A DNA stretch of 64,000 nt, taken from Planotetraspora phitsanulokensis. Lineage in GTDB: Bacteria > Actinomycetota > Actinomycetes > Streptosporangiales > Streptosporangiaceae. The notes beneath the pieces are model-generated. The model did not search any database, had not been told where the DNA came from, and saw nothing but the letters and a program-made list of their open reading frames with translations. Positions 51,405-60,918 of this stretch are shown one piece after another. The stretch is taken from assembly GCF_016863295.1 (NCBI RefSeq), contig NZ_BOOP01000042.1, positions 1 to 64,000 on the forward strand, in the 5' to 3' direction. Positions within the stretch are counted from its first letter, which is position 1. Every line of letters starts with the position of its first letter. The translations under genes were made by a program, and so were the position numbers.

Positions 51405-51878
51405 ATGACCTTCGACCAGATCGCCTGGCTGCCACTCAGCGCCGGGGTGACCGCGGTGGGGATCGCGCTGAGCTATCTGGCCTTCCGCCGCAGGGGCCTC
51501 GCCGCGGGGTTGCGCGCCACCGCCTGGTCGCTGCTTCCCCTGGCGGCCTACCTCACCGGAGCCCTCAGGACGGTGTGGAACATCGGCTCCGCCGTCGTGG
51601 GCTTCGTCACGGGTCTCGTCTTCTCCCCGATGGTCTGGGCGGGCGTCGCCGTCACCGGTGTGTCGGTTCTGCTCTTCTTCGTCTCAGGCGGGATGCGGGG
51701 CCGGGCCCTGTCCCGAGCACGCGCCGGGGGCGCCGACCCGGAGGCGGCCACGAAGGCGGCGCCGCGGAAGCAGGCCAAGCCGGCCGGGCCGCAGCCCGTC
51801 GAAGGGGGCGCCAAGCCCGCGCCCGCCGACGATTTCTCCGACATCGAGGACATCCTCAAGCGGCGTGGGATCAGCTGA
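51405..51878 (+). CDS. Small three-segment membrane protein of unknown function
   Basis: This 157-aa protein has an N-terminal membrane part with three hydrophobic segments (residues about 8-26, 38-62 and 70-88), a Lys/Pro/Ala-rich linker, and a conserved-looking acidic end (DDFSDIEDILKRRGIS). Relatives in actinomycetes are often mislabelled 'cellulose synthase', but no glycosyltransferase motif is present. ATG at 51405 follows GGGGAACC. The terminal motif resembles a short interaction peptide; the function is unknown. Confidence 0.65.
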   Translation: MTFDQIAWLPLSAGVTAVGIALSYLAFRRRGLAAGLRATAWSLLPLAAYLTGALRTVWNIGSAVVGFVTGLVFSPMVWAGVAVTGVSVLLFFVSGGMRGRALSRARAGGADPEAATKAAPRKQAKPAGPQPVEGGAKPAPADDFSDIEDILKRRGIS

Positions 51879-52194
51879 AAATCTCAGATGTCAGGACTTG
51901 TTACACCCATCGACGTTCTGTCACGGATCTGCGACACAACTGAAACGAGACCCCGACAATCCTTCCAAGATCAACACGAATGAGTTTCGCATGAATCACA
52001 GTTGAACAACAGGCGGCCTCAGAGTCCTGGTCACTGCAGCTCAGCGCATACATTGTGCGTTCCAGAGGCACCACACACCGGGCCTCACGCACAATGTCGT
52101 CTGCGATCCAGGGGGCCCCGACACCCATGGCCGCGCGTAGCAAGGTCAGTAAGGAAGTCAGCACCTTGGTCATGGGACCGCGCAAGGAGGGTCT
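51879..52194. other. 316-nt non-coding spacer before the peptide ABC operon
   Basis: No gene was found here. It is noticeably less GC-rich than its surroundings in the first half. An 11-bp perfect inverted repeat (ACATTGTGCGT at 52050-52060, ACGCACAATGT at 52087-52097, 26-nt gap) may be an operator. A GGAGGG ribosome site at the right end belongs to the permease gene. The operon promoter should lie here. Confidence 0.5.
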
Positions 52195-53187
52195 ATGACC
52201 GCGCCGCTGGACGTGCCCGGCTCCGAGCTCGAGGCCACGCCGGAATCCGCACTCGCGGCGGGTGAAGCCAAGGCCATTCAGGGCCGGTCGCTCGGTCAGA
52301 TCGCCTGGATGCGCCTCAAACGCGACAAGGTGGCGCTCGCCGGCGGCTTCGTGGTGATCTTCCTGATCCTGGTGGCGATCTTCGCACCGGTGATCGCCGG
52401 AATCTTCGGCCAGGACCCCACGCAGTTCAACTCCGATCTCATCGACCCGGCCACGCTGGTGCCCAAGAGCGGTACGGGCATAAGCGCCGACCACCTCTTC
52501 GGGCTCGAGCCCGTCAACGGCCGGGACATCTTCAGCCGCGTCGTCTACGGCGCCCGCATCTCGCTGCTGATCGCCTTCCTCGCGACGTTGTTGTCCGTCG
52601 CCATCGGCACGCTGCTCGGTGTCACGGCGGGATATTTCGGCGGCATCGTCGACTCGATCATCAGCAAGGCGATGGACGTCTTCCTGGCCTTCCCGATCCT
52701 GGTCTTCGCCATCGCGCTCGCGGGCGTCGTCCCGGACACCGCGTTCGGCCTGACCGGCGACACTCTGCGGGTCTCCCTCCTGATCTTCATCATCGGCTTC
52801 TTCAACTGGCCGTACATCGGCCGCATCATCCGCGGGCAGACGTTGTCGCTGCGTGAGCGGGAGTTCGTGGACGCGGCCCGGAGCCTGGGCGCCCGCGGGC
52901 CGTACATCATCTTCCGCGAGATGTTGCCCAACCTCGTCGCGCCGATCCTGATCTACGCGACGTTGCTGATCCCGACGAACGTGCTCTTCGAGGCGGCGCT
53001 GTCGTTCCTCGGCGTCGGTGTCAGGCCGCCCACCCCCACGTGGGGCGGCATGTTGTCGGACGCGGTCCGGTTCTACACGGTTCCGCACTTCATGTTCTTC
53101 CCCGGCATGGCGATCTTCATCACCGTCCTGGCGTTCAACCTGTTCGGCGATGGCCTGAGGGATGCCCTCGATCCGAAGGCTCGATGA
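52195..53187 (+). CDS. Peptide ABC transporter permease (DppC/OppC type)
   Basis: This 330-aa inner-membrane permease has an N-terminal OppC-type domain (WMRLKRDKVALAGGFVVIFLI), about six membrane segments, and an EAA loop EFVDAARSLGARGPYIIFREMLPN. AAGGAGGG precedes the ATG. It is the first gene of a five-gene dipeptide/oligopeptide/nickel-type import operon (order C-A-B-D-F), which is unusual because the binding-protein gene normally comes first. Confidence 0.92.
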   Translation: MTAPLDVPGSELEATPESALAAGEAKAIQGRSLGQIAWMRLKRDKVALAGGFVVIFLILVAIFAPVIAGIFGQDPTQFNSDLIDPATLVPKSGTGISADHLFGLEPVNGRDIFSRVVYGARISLLIAFLATLLSVAIGTLLGVTAGYFGGIVDSIISKAMDVFLAFPILVFAIALAGVVPDTAFGLTGDTLRVSLLIFIIGFFNWPYIGRIIRGQTLSLREREFVDAARSLGARGPYIIFREMLPNLVAPILIYATLLIPTNVLFEAALSFLGVGVRPPTPTWGGMLSDAVRFYTVPHFMFFPGMAIFITVLAFNLFGDGLRDALDPKAR

Positions 53188-53240
53188 ATTCTCTCGATTT
53201 CCGGTAAGTTCCCCGGCTCTACCAATCAAGGGATCCGTAG

Positions 53241-55013
53241 ATGCAGAAAACAACGAGACTGGGCGTGGCCGCGCTGAGCGCGGTCCTCGCTCTCGGCCTC
53301 GCCGCCTGTGGAGGCGGTTCGAGCAGCACGCCGCCGGCGTCCGGTGGGGCGACGGCGGCCGGAGCGACGGGCGAGTTCAACGGCGCCCTCACCGCGGTGG
53401 TCAACCCGTCGGACAAGAAGGGGGGCATCCTCAAGTTCGCGAACGCGGGTGACTGGGACTCCCTCGACCCGGGCGACACGTACTACGGCTACTCCTGGAA
53501 CTTCATCCGGCTCTACGGCCGCTCGCTGGTGATGTTCAAGTCCGCGCCCGGCAAGGAGGGCAACGAGCTGACGCCCGACCTCGCCGAGGGCCTGGGCACG
53601 CCGAGCGACGACGCCAAGACCTGGACCTACAAGCTCAAGGCCGGCATCAAGTTCGAGGACGGCACCCCCGTCACGTCCAAGGACGTGAAGTACGGCGTCG
53701 AGCGGTCGTTCGACAAGGAGGTGTTCCCCGACGGGTACACCTACTTCAACGACTTCCTGAACTGGCCCAAGGACTACAAGGGCGCCTACAAGTCGAAGGA
53801 CGTCAACACCGACAGCGCCATTGAGACGCCGGACGACCAGACGATCGTCTTCCACCTCAAGCAGCCGCTGAGCAACTTCGACTACTTCGCCCAGCTTCCC
53901 GCCACCATCCCCGTCCCCAAGGACAAGGACACCGGCGCGAAGTACAAGGAGCACGTGATCGCCACCGGGCCGTACAAGTTCGACAAGAACGAGATCGGCA
54001 AGGGCTTCACGCTCGTCCGCAACGACCAGTGGGACCCGGCGACCGACCCGAACCGCAAGGCGCTGCCCGACGGTTACGACGTCGCCACCAACGTCAACGC
54101 CGACGACATCGACAACCGGATCCTCGCCGGTGACCTCGACGTCGACATCGCGGGCACCGGTGTGCAGCCGGCCGCCCTCGGCCGCGTCCTGCCCGACCCG
54201 GCTCTGAAGGCCGGCACGGACAACCCGACCGGCACCCGCCTCTGGTACACGTCGATCAACGGCAACGTCCCGCCGCTCGACAACATCGAGTGCCGCAAGG
54301 CCGTCGAGTACGCGGCCGACAAGACGGCGCTGCAGACCGCCTGGGGCGGCGAGTTCGCCGGTGGTCAGATCGCCACCAGCCTGCTGCCGCCGTCGATCCC
54401 CGGCCACGAGGACTTCAACACCTGGGTTCCGGGCGCCGACAACAAGGGTGACGTCACCAAGGCCAAGGAGGCGCTGACCGCCTGTGGCCAGCCGAACGGC
54501 TTCGAGACCAACATCTCCTACCGGGCCGAGCGTCCGAAGGAGAAGGCGGCCGCCGAGGCGCTCCAGCAGTCGCTGGGCCGCGTGGGCATCAAGCTGACCC
54601 TGAAGCCCTTCCCGCAGGCCGACTACTTCGCCCTGTACGCCGGCAAGCCGGGCTACGCCAAGGACAACAAGCTCGGCCTGGCCATGAACGGCTGGCAGTC
54701 GGACTGGCCCGACGGCTTCGGCTTCCTCCAGCAGATCGTCGACAGCCGTGTCATCCGTGACACCGGCGGTTCCTCGAACGTCAGCGTCCGCGACCCCGAG
54801 GTCGACAAGCTGATCGACCAGGCGATGGAGCAGACCGACGCCAACGCCCGCAACGGCATCTGGACCCAGATCGACAAGAAGGTCATGGATGACGCGTACA
54901 TCCTGCCGAACGTCTGGGCGAAGGCTCTGCTGGTGCGCAGCAAGAACGCGACGAACGTCTTCGTCAACGACGCGTACGGCATGTACGACTACCTCGGCAT
55001 GGGCGTCAAGTAA
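53241..55013 (+). CDS. Peptide ABC transporter substrate-binding lipoprotein (family 5)
   Basis: This 590-aa extracytoplasmic binding protein is a family 5 (DppA/OppA) lipoprotein with lipobox LAA-Cys23 and a Gly/Ser/Ala-rich linker. The mature domain shows LRFA-like start GGILKFANAGDWDSLDPGD, WTYKLKAGIKFEDGTPVTSKDV and RKAVEYAADK, all characteristic. The ligand cannot be read from sequence; peptides are most likely. A strong hairpin after it probably sets its higher mRNA level. Confidence 0.93.
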   Translation: MQKTTRLGVAALSAVLALGLAACGGGSSSTPPASGGATAAGATGEFNGALTAVVNPSDKKGGILKFANAGDWDSLDPGDTYYGYSWNFIRLYGRSLVMFKSAPGKEGNELTPDLAEGLGTPSDDAKTWTYKLKAGIKFEDGTPVTSKDVKYGVERSFDKEVFPDGYTYFNDFLNWPKDYKGAYKSKDVNTDSAIETPDDQTIVFHLKQPLSNFDYFAQLPATIPVPKDKDTGAKYKEHVIATGPYKFDKNEIGKGFTLVRNDQWDPATDPNRKALPDGYDVATNVNADDIDNRILAGDLDVDIAGTGVQPAALGRVLPDPALKAGTDNPTGTRLWYTSINGNVPPLDNIECRKAVEYAADKTALQTAWGGEFAGGQIATSLLPPSIPGHEDFNTWVPGADNKGDVTKAKEALTACGQPNGFETNISYRAERPKEKAAAEALQQSLGRVGIKLTLKPFPQADYFALYAGKPGYAKDNKLGLAMNGWQSDWPDGFGFLQQIVDSRVIRDTGGSSNVSVRDPEVDKLIDQAMEQTDANARNGIWTQIDKKVMDDAYILPNVWAKALLVRSKNATNVFVNDAYGMYDYLGMGVK

Positions 55014-55059
55014 CAACCCTGCACATCCGATAGATCCGCGCTACGCGTGAACGCGGCAA

Positions 55060-55087
55060 GGGGGCCGGCTCGTGAGAGCCGGCCCCC
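55060..55087 (+). terminator. Intra-operon hairpin between binding protein and second permease
   Basis: A perfect 12-bp stem (GGGGGCCGGCTC with GAGCCGGCCCCC) has a GTGA tetraloop. It sits 46 nt after the binding-protein gene and 15 nt before the permease start, so it should act as a partial terminator or a 3' stabiliser that raises binding-protein over permease expression. Confidence 0.75.
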
Positions 55088-55102
55088 GGAGCCGGGGGGA
55101 CT

Positions 55103-56116
55103 GTGGTCACATACATCATCCGGCGGCTGATCTGGTCGGTCGTGATGCTCTCCATCGTGAGCATCATCACGTTCGCCATCTTCTTCCTGGTGCCGCGCCT
55201 GGCCGGCGCGACATCGGAGGATCTCGCCGCCCGTTACGTCGGGCGTACCGCCTCGGCGGAGCAGGTCAAGGTAGCCGCTGAGAAGCTGGGCTTCAACGAT
55301 CCGCTCGTCGTGCAGTACGGGCGCTTCGCCAAGGGCATCGTGGCCGGCGCCGACTACGACTACGGCCCCGGCGTCGAGCACTGCCCGGCGCCCTGCTTCG
55401 GGTACTCCTTCCTCACCCGGCTGCCGGTCTGGCCGGACCTGCTCGACCGGCTCCCCGTCACGGTCTCCCTGGCGATCGGGGCCGCGGTGATCTGGGTCAT
55501 CGCCGGAGTCGCCACCGGCGTGCTGTCCGCGCTGAGACGCGGCAGCTTCTTCGACCGGGCGGCGATGGGCATCGCCCTCGCGGGCGTGTCGCTACCCATC
55601 TTCTTCACCGGAATCGTGTCGCTCGTGGTGTTCAGCTACGGCCTGCACATCACGGCACCGGGCAACACCTATACGCCTTTCCTCGACAACCCGGCCACGT
55701 GGGCGTACAACCTGCTGTTGCCGTGGATCACGCTCGCCTTCCTGTACGCCGCCGGGTACGCCCGGCTCACCCGGGCGGGCATGCTGGAGACGATGGGCGA
55801 GGACTACATCCGGACCGCGCGGGCCAAGGGCCTGCCGGAACGGGTCGTGGTCGCCAAGCACGGCCTGCGCGGCGCGCTCACCCCCATCCTTACGATCTTC
55901 GGTCTCGACCTGGGACTGCTGCTCGGCGGCGCGGTGCTCACCGAGAGCACCTATTCCCTGCCGGGCATGGGCAAGTACGCCATCGACGCCATCAGCCATC
56001 AGGACCTTCCCCAGGTCATGGGCGTGACGCTCGTCGCCGCGTTCTTCGTGGTCTTCGCGAACCTGGTCGTCGACCTCCTGTACGCCGTGGTCGACCCGAG
56101 GGTGAGGCTCGTGTGA
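55103..56116 (+). CDS. Peptide ABC transporter permease (DppB/OppB type)
   Basis: This 337-aa permease has the OppB-type N-terminus (VTYIIRRLIWSVVMLSIVS), a large external loop with the sequence EHCPAPCFGYSF (a Cys pair), about six membrane segments and an EAA loop with DYIRTARAKGLPERVV. The GTG start at 55103 has GGGGGA upstream. It pairs with the DppC-type permease. Confidence 0.92.
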   Translation: MVTYIIRRLIWSVVMLSIVSIITFAIFFLVPRLAGATSEDLAARYVGRTASAEQVKVAAEKLGFNDPLVVQYGRFAKGIVAGADYDYGPGVEHCPAPCFGYSFLTRLPVWPDLLDRLPVTVSLAIGAAVIWVIAGVATGVLSALRRGSFFDRAAMGIALAGVSLPIFFTGIVSLVVFSYGLHITAPGNTYTPFLDNPATWAYNLLLPWITLAFLYAAGYARLTRAGMLETMGEDYIRTARAKGLPERVVVAKHGLRGALTPILTIFGLDLGLLLGGAVLTESTYSLPGMGKYAIDAISHQDLPQVMGVTLVAAFFVVFANLVVDLLYAVVDPRVRLV

Positions 56117-56180
56117 GCGAGCGAAGCGAGCGAACGAATAAGCACGGGAGCCCGCGAATGAGGCCGACGAAGGAGGGCTC

Positions 56181-57206
56181 GTGAGCTTTCTTGAACTGAA
56201 GGACCTGAAGGTCCACTTCCCGACCGACGACGGCCTGGTCAAGTCCGTGGACGGGCTCTCCTTCTCGCTCGACCGCGGCAAGACCCTCGGCATCGTGGGG
56301 GAGTCCGGCTCCGGCAAGAGCGTCACCTCACTGGGCATCCTCGGCCTGCACAAGGGCGGGCGCGCCAAGCTCGGCGGCGAGATCTGGCTGGACGGCGAGG
56401 AGCTGGTCAGCGCCAGCGCCGACCACGTGCGGACGCTCCGCGGCAAGAAGATGGCGATGATCTTCCAGGATCCGCTGTCCGCGATGCACCCGTTCTATAC
56501 GGTGGGCGCCCAGATCATCGAGGCGTACCGCATCCACAACAACGTCAGCAAGAAGGTCGCGCGCAAGCACGCGATCGACCTGCTGGGCCGGGTCGGCATC
56601 CCGCAGCCGGACCGCCGGGTGGACAGCTACCCGCACGAGTTCTCCGGCGGCATGCGGCAGCGGGCCATGATCGCGATGGCGCTGAGCTGCGACCCCGAAC
56701 TGCTGATCGCCGACGAGCCGACCACGGCCCTCGACGTCACCGTCCAGGCGCAGATCCTCGACCTGATGCGTGACCTCCAGCGCGACTTCAACGCCGCCCT
56801 GATCATCATCACGCACGACCTGGGCGTGGTCGCCGAGCTGTCCGACGACATTCTGGTCATGTACGGCGGCAAGTGCATCGAGTACGGCACCGCCGAGGAC
56901 ATCTTCGAACGGCCCGAGCACCCCTACACCTGGGGTCTGCTGGGCTCCATGCCCCGGCTCGACCGCGATCGGACCGAACGGCTCCTGCCGATCAAGGGCT
57001 CGCCGCCCTCGCTGATCAACGTGCCGGCCGGGTGCGCCTTCCATCCGCGTTGCACCTTCGAGGACCGCACGGACGGCAAGGCCAAGAGCGAGGTCCCGCA
57101 GCTCGTGGAGACCGAGGGTGGTCACCTGGTGCGCTGCCACATGCCACGTGACATGCGGCGCTCCATCTGGGAGACCGAGATCAAGCCGAGCCTGGAGGCG
57201 TCATGA
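56181..57206 (+). CDS. Peptide ABC transporter ATP-binding protein (DppD type)
   Basis: This 341-aa ATPase has Walker A GESGSGKS, the Q-loop FQDPLSAM, signature FSGGMRQR, Walker B LLIADEPTTALD and the H-loop ITHD. The C-terminal oligopeptide-type extension (HPRCTFEDR) contains the Cys residues expected for a [4Fe-4S]-like site. The GTG start at 56181 follows AAGGAGGG. The 64-nt spacer before it holds a GCGAGCGAAGCGAGCG repeat. Confidence 0.94.
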   Translation: MSFLELKDLKVHFPTDDGLVKSVDGLSFSLDRGKTLGIVGESGSGKSVTSLGILGLHKGGRAKLGGEIWLDGEELVSASADHVRTLRGKKMAMIFQDPLSAMHPFYTVGAQIIEAYRIHNNVSKKVARKHAIDLLGRVGIPQPDRRVDSYPHEFSGGMRQRAMIAMALSCDPELLIADEPTTALDVTVQAQILDLMRDLQRDFNAALIIITHDLGVVAELSDDILVMYGGKCIEYGTAEDIFERPEHPYTWGLLGSMPRLDRDRTERLLPIKGSPPSLINVPAGCAFHPRCTFEDRTDGKAKSEVPQLVETEGGHLVRCHMPRDMRRSIWETEIKPSLEAS

Positions 57207-57284
57207 GCCGGCGCGGTGAGCGAGACACGACGAACGCGGCGTCCCGCCGGAGCGGAGCGCGAGTCGTCACGCGAGGAGAGACCC

Positions 57285-58295
57285 ATGAGTGAGCCCCTGC
57301 TGTCCGTCCAGGGGCTGGAGAAGCATTTCCCCGTGACCAAGGGGCTCCTCCAGCGCCAGGTGGCGGCGGTCAAGGCCGTCGACGGCGTCAGCTTCGACGT
57401 CGTCAAGGGCGAGACGCTCGGCCTGGTGGGCGAGTCGGGATGCGGCAAGACGACGACCGGGCGGCTGATCACCCGGCTCATCGAGCCGACCGGCGGGAAG
57501 ATCGTCTTCGAGGGCAACGACATCACGCACATGTCCCAGGGCCGGATGCGCCCGCTCCGCCGGGACGTGCAGATGATCTTCCAGGACCCCTACAGCTCGC
57601 TCAACCCCCGGCACACGGTCGGCGCCATCGTCGGCGCCCCGTTCCGGATCCAGGGGATCAAGACCGAGCAGGGCACCAAGAAGGCGGTCCAGGAGATCCT
57701 GGAGCTGGTCGGTCTCAACCCGGAGCACTACAACCGGTATCCGCACGAGTTCTCCGGCGGCCAGCGGCAGCGCATCGGCATCGCCAGGACCCTGGCGCTC
57801 AAGCCGAAGCTGATCATCGCGGACGAGCCGGTCTCCGCGCTCGACGTGTCGATCCAGGCCCAGGTGGTCAACCTCCTGGAGGACCTGCAGGGCGAGCTCG
57901 ACCTGACCTATGTGGTGATCGCGCACGACCTGTCGGTGGTCCGGCACATCAGCGACCGGGTCGCGGTGATGTACCTCGGCAAGATCGTCGAGCTGGCCGA
58001 CCGCAAGAGCCTGTACGAGTCGCCCATGCACCCGTACACGAACGCGCTGCTGTCCGCCGTGCCGATCCCCGACCCCAAGGGGCGCGGGCGGGAGCGCATC
58101 CGGCTCCAGGGCGACGTGCCGTCCCCGCTCAACCCGCCGCCCGCCTGCCGGTTCCACACCCGGTGCTGGAAGGCCCAGGAGATCTGCAAGACGGTCGAGC
58201 CGCCGCTGGAGACGGTCGCCACCGGCCACCAGGTCGCCTGCCACTTCCCGGAGAACACCACGGCGGCCGCGGAGCCCGCGGCCACCACCGCCTGA
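57285..58295 (+). CDS. Peptide ABC transporter ATP-binding protein (DppF type)
   Basis: This 336-aa partner ATPase has Walker [10 protein letters not shown]-loop [11 protein letters not shown], signature FSGGQRQR, Walker [13 protein letters not shown] and IAHD, with the oligopeptide-type C-terminal region ([12 protein letters not shown]). The ATG at 57285 with GAGGAGAG was preferred to an upstream ATG at 57216, which would add a low-complexity start. It ends the operon. Confidence 0.94.
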   Translation: MSEPLLSVQGLEKHFPVTKGLLQRQVAAVKAVDGVSFDVVKGETLGLVGESGCGKTTTGRLITRLIEPTGGKIVFEGNDITHMSQGRMRPLRRDVQMIFQDPYSSLNPRHTVGAIVGAPFRIQGIKTEQGTKKAVQEILELVGLNPEHYNRYPHEFSGGQRQRIGIARTLALKPKLIIADEPVSALDVSIQAQVVNLLEDLQGELDLTYVVIAHDLSVVRHISDRVAVMYLGKIVELADRKSLYESPMHPYTNALLSAVPIPDPKGRGRERIRLQGDVPSPLNPPPACRFHTRCWKAQEICKTVEPPLETVATGHQVACHFPENTTAAAEPAATTA

Positions 58296-58318
58296 CCGGA
58301 CGGCGGCCCGAAGGGCTT

Positions 58319-58369
58319 CCGGCGGTACGGCTCCCGCGCCCCCCCCGAGCGTGGGAGCCGTACCGCCGG
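58319..58369. terminator. Strong bidirectional terminator after the peptide operon
   Basis: A 20-bp stem with a single G-U mismatch (58319-58338 with 58350-58369) has an 11-nt C-rich loop. It separates the convergent peptide-transporter operon and the MacB-type exporter gene, which ends at 58378. Confidence 0.85.
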
Positions 58370-58377
58370 ATCTCCGG

Positions 58378-60918
58378 TCACTGCGTGGCGATCGCCCGCA
58401 GCACGTCCATTCTGGCCGCCCGGCGCGCCGGCCAGACCGCCGCGAGCACGCCGACCAGTGCCGCCGCCGCCAGATAGGCGCCGAGCCGGCCGGCGGGCAC
58501 GGCGAGGACATCGATGCCCTGGCCGGCGAGCGCACGCTGGACCGCCCAGCCGAAGCCGATTCCGACGGCGATCCCGAGCAGCGCGCCGAAGACCGAGATG
58601 AGCACCGACTCGTAGCGGATCATCCGGCGCAGCTGGCGCCTGCCCATCCCGACCGCCCGGAGCAGCCCGATCTCGCGCGTCCGCTCGATCACCGACAGGG
58701 CGAGCGTGTTGATGATGCCGAGGATCGCGATCACGATCGAGAGCACCAGCAGGGCGGTGATCATCGTGAGGAGCTGCCCGACGCTCGCGCGGGCCTGCTC
58801 CTTGATGTCGGACCGATCCTGCAGCGTCAGGTTGGGATAGGCCGCCAGGGAGGACTCCAGACCCCTGCGGACGGCCGCCGCGTCGGCGGCGGGGGCCTTG
58901 ACGACGAGGACGGTGGAGACCCGGGAGTCCGGATAGTGGGCCGCGTGGGTGGCCTCTCCCAGAAGGTACGGCCCGGCCATGGGGTTGTCCGCGTAGACAC
59001 CCGCGATCCTGATCGTCGCGAAGGCGCCGTCGGCGTACTGGGCCCGCACCGCCGACCCCGTCGTCCAGCCGCCCGCGGCGGCCGTCCCGGCGTCGACCAG
59101 GATCTCGTCGGCGCCTGCGGCGAGCGTGCCCGACTCCATCTCGAGCCCGAACGGCCCGGCCAGCTCGGCGGGGTCGCCGACGGCGGCGAACACCTGCTGA
59201 TCGCCCAGTCTGACCTGGGCGTACGTCATCGGCGTCGCGCTCTTCACCCCCGGCACGGCCGCGAGGTCCGCCGCCACCGACGGGTCGAACGACCCGGGCG
59301 GCCCGAAGCCGCCGCCGGCCGACACCTGGAAGTCGGCGCCCAGCGAGCCGTCGAGCGACTTGTCGATGGAGGCCGTCATCGAGGCCGCGAGCACCGACAC
59401 CGTGGCGATCAGAGCCATGCCGATCATGAGGGCCGCGGCAGTGGCGGAGGTTCGGCGGGGGTTGCGCTGCGCGTTCCCGCTGCCGAGCCTGGCCGTCGTG
59501 CCGAACAGGCGCACGAGGGGCGCCCCCAGCAGCCGGGTGACCGGCCGCGCGAACAGCGGGCTCAGCATGGCGACCGCCAGGAACACCAGCAGCGCGCCGG
59601 CCCCGACCAGCGCCAGCGGGTCCCCGCCGTCGCCCGTGAGGCCGGTCGCGAGCAGAGCGCCTCCGGCGGCGCCCAACAGCCCGCCGGCCACGGCGCGGGC
59701 GCGCAACGACCGGACCGGGGGCGCCACGTCGTCCCGCAGCGCCGCCACCGGCGGCGTCTTCGCCGCACGGCGAGCCGGGAAGAACGCCGCGACCAGGGTG
59801 ACGGCGACGCCGACCGTGAGGGTCCACACGACCGTCGACGGCGCGATGACCAGGCCGGTCGTCGGCAGGTCGGCGCCCACCGCGGAGAACAGGCCACGCA
59901 GCCCGACCGCCAGCCCGGCCCCCGCGAGCAGGCCGGCGATCGAGCCGAGCAGTCCCACCCCGAGCGCCTCGCCCATGACCGCGAGGGTCACCTGGCGGCG
60001 GGACGCCCCGACGGCGCGCAGCAGCGCCAGATCCCTGGTCCGCTGCGCGACCAGCATCGAGAACGTGTTGAAGATGATGAACGAGCCCACGAAGATCGAG
60101 ATGACGCCGAAGGTGAGCAGGAACGTGCTGAGGAAGCCGAGGAGCTCCTTGACGTCGCCGGCCGCGTCGTCGGCGGCCTGCTGGGCCGTGATCGCCTCGA
60201 ATCCCGCGGGCACGACCGCGTTCACCCGCCCGGCCAGCTCGGCGGGGGAGACCCCGTCCGCCGCCTTGGCCACGATCCCGGAGAAGGCGCCCGGCTCGGC
60301 CAGCAGCCGCTGCGCGGTGGAGGGCTCGAACGCGGCGTAGGTGACGCCGCCCGTCTGACCTTTCGCGCCGACCTTGAAGACCCCGACCACCTCGTACGGC
60401 TCTGCCGGGCCCTTCGCGACGGCCTTCACCTGGTCGCCGGTCGTGTATCCGGTCTTCTGGGCGGTCACCGAGTCGAGGGCGACCTCATCGGGTGCCGCGG
60501 GGCCCCGTCCGCTGACGAGGGTGTAGTCCGACAGGGACGACGGCCAGCCGATCCCCATCTGCGGCGGGCCGTTCCCTCCGACGATCTTCCCGTCCCTGCC
60601 GACGATCGCCGCGAAGCCCGTGATCTGGCCGCGGGCCTCGGCGACGCCGTCCACGCGGCGGACCTGGTCGAGGACGGAGGCCGGAACCGGCTTCGCGGCG
60701 AGGTCGTCGGTTCCGCCCGTGAACGCCCGCGTGCCCTGCACCGTCACGTCAACCGTTTGCGTGCCCTCGGCGAACAGCTCGTCGAAGGCCTTGTCGGTCG
60801 TGCCGGAGAAGATCAGGGTTCCGGCCACGAACGCCGTGCCCAGCACCACGGCGAGCGCCGTGAGGCCGAGACGCAGCTTGTGCGCGGCGAGGTTCTTCAG
60901 GGTCAGCCGGAGGATCAT
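58378..60918 (-). CDS. MacB/FtsX-type ABC transporter permease
   Basis: This 846-aa permease carries two FtsX domains (each three membrane segments plus one N-terminal segment) and MacB-like extracellular domains. It begins MILRLTLKNLAAHKLRLGLTAL; FtsX segments include FLLTFGVISIFVGSFIIFNTF and LTMITALLVLSIVIAILGIINTLALSV. Proteins like this export peptides or lipids or act as sensors for antimicrobial peptides. The start at 60918 overlaps the ATPase stop by 4 nt. Confidence 0.92.
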   Translation of the reverse strand: MILRLTLKNLAAHKLRLGLTALAVVLGTAFVAGTLIFSGTTDKAFDELFAEGTQTVDVTVQGTRAFTGGTDDLAAKPVPASVLDQVRRVDGVAEARGQITGFAAIVGRDGKIVGGNGPPQMGIGWPSSLSDYTLVSGRGPAAPDEVALDSVTAQKTGYTTGDQVKAVAKGPAEPYEVVGVFKVGAKGQTGGVTYAAFEPSTAQRLLAEPGAFSGIVAKAADGVSPAELAGRVNAVVPAGFEAITAQQAADDAAGDVKELLGFLSTFLLTFGVISIFVGSFIIFNTFSMLVAQRTRDLALLRAVGASRRQVTLAVMGEALGVGLLGSIAGLLAGAGLAVGLRGLFSAVGADLPTTGLVIAPSTVVWTLTVGVAVTLVAAFFPARRAAKTPPVAALRDDVAPPVRSLRARAVAGGLLGAAGGALLATGLTGDGGDPLALVGAGALLVFLAVAMLSPLFARPVTRLLGAPLVRLFGTTARLGSGNAQRNPRRTSATAAALMIGMALIATVSVLAASMTASIDKSLDGSLGADFQVSAGGGFGPPGSFDPSVAADLAAVPGVKSATPMTYAQVRLGDQQVFAAVGDPAELAGPFGLEMESGTLAAGADEILVDAGTAAAGGWTTGSAVRAQYADGAFATIRIAGVYADNPMAGPYLLGEATHAAHYPDSRVSTVLVVKAPAADAAAVRRGLESSLAAYPNLTLQDRSDIKEQARASVGQLLTMITALLVLSIVIAILGIINTLALSVIERTREIGLLRAVGMGRRQLRRMIRYESVLISVFGALLGIAVGIGFGWAVQRALAGQGIDVLAVPAGRLGAYLAAAALVGVLAAVWPARRAARMDVLRAIATQ

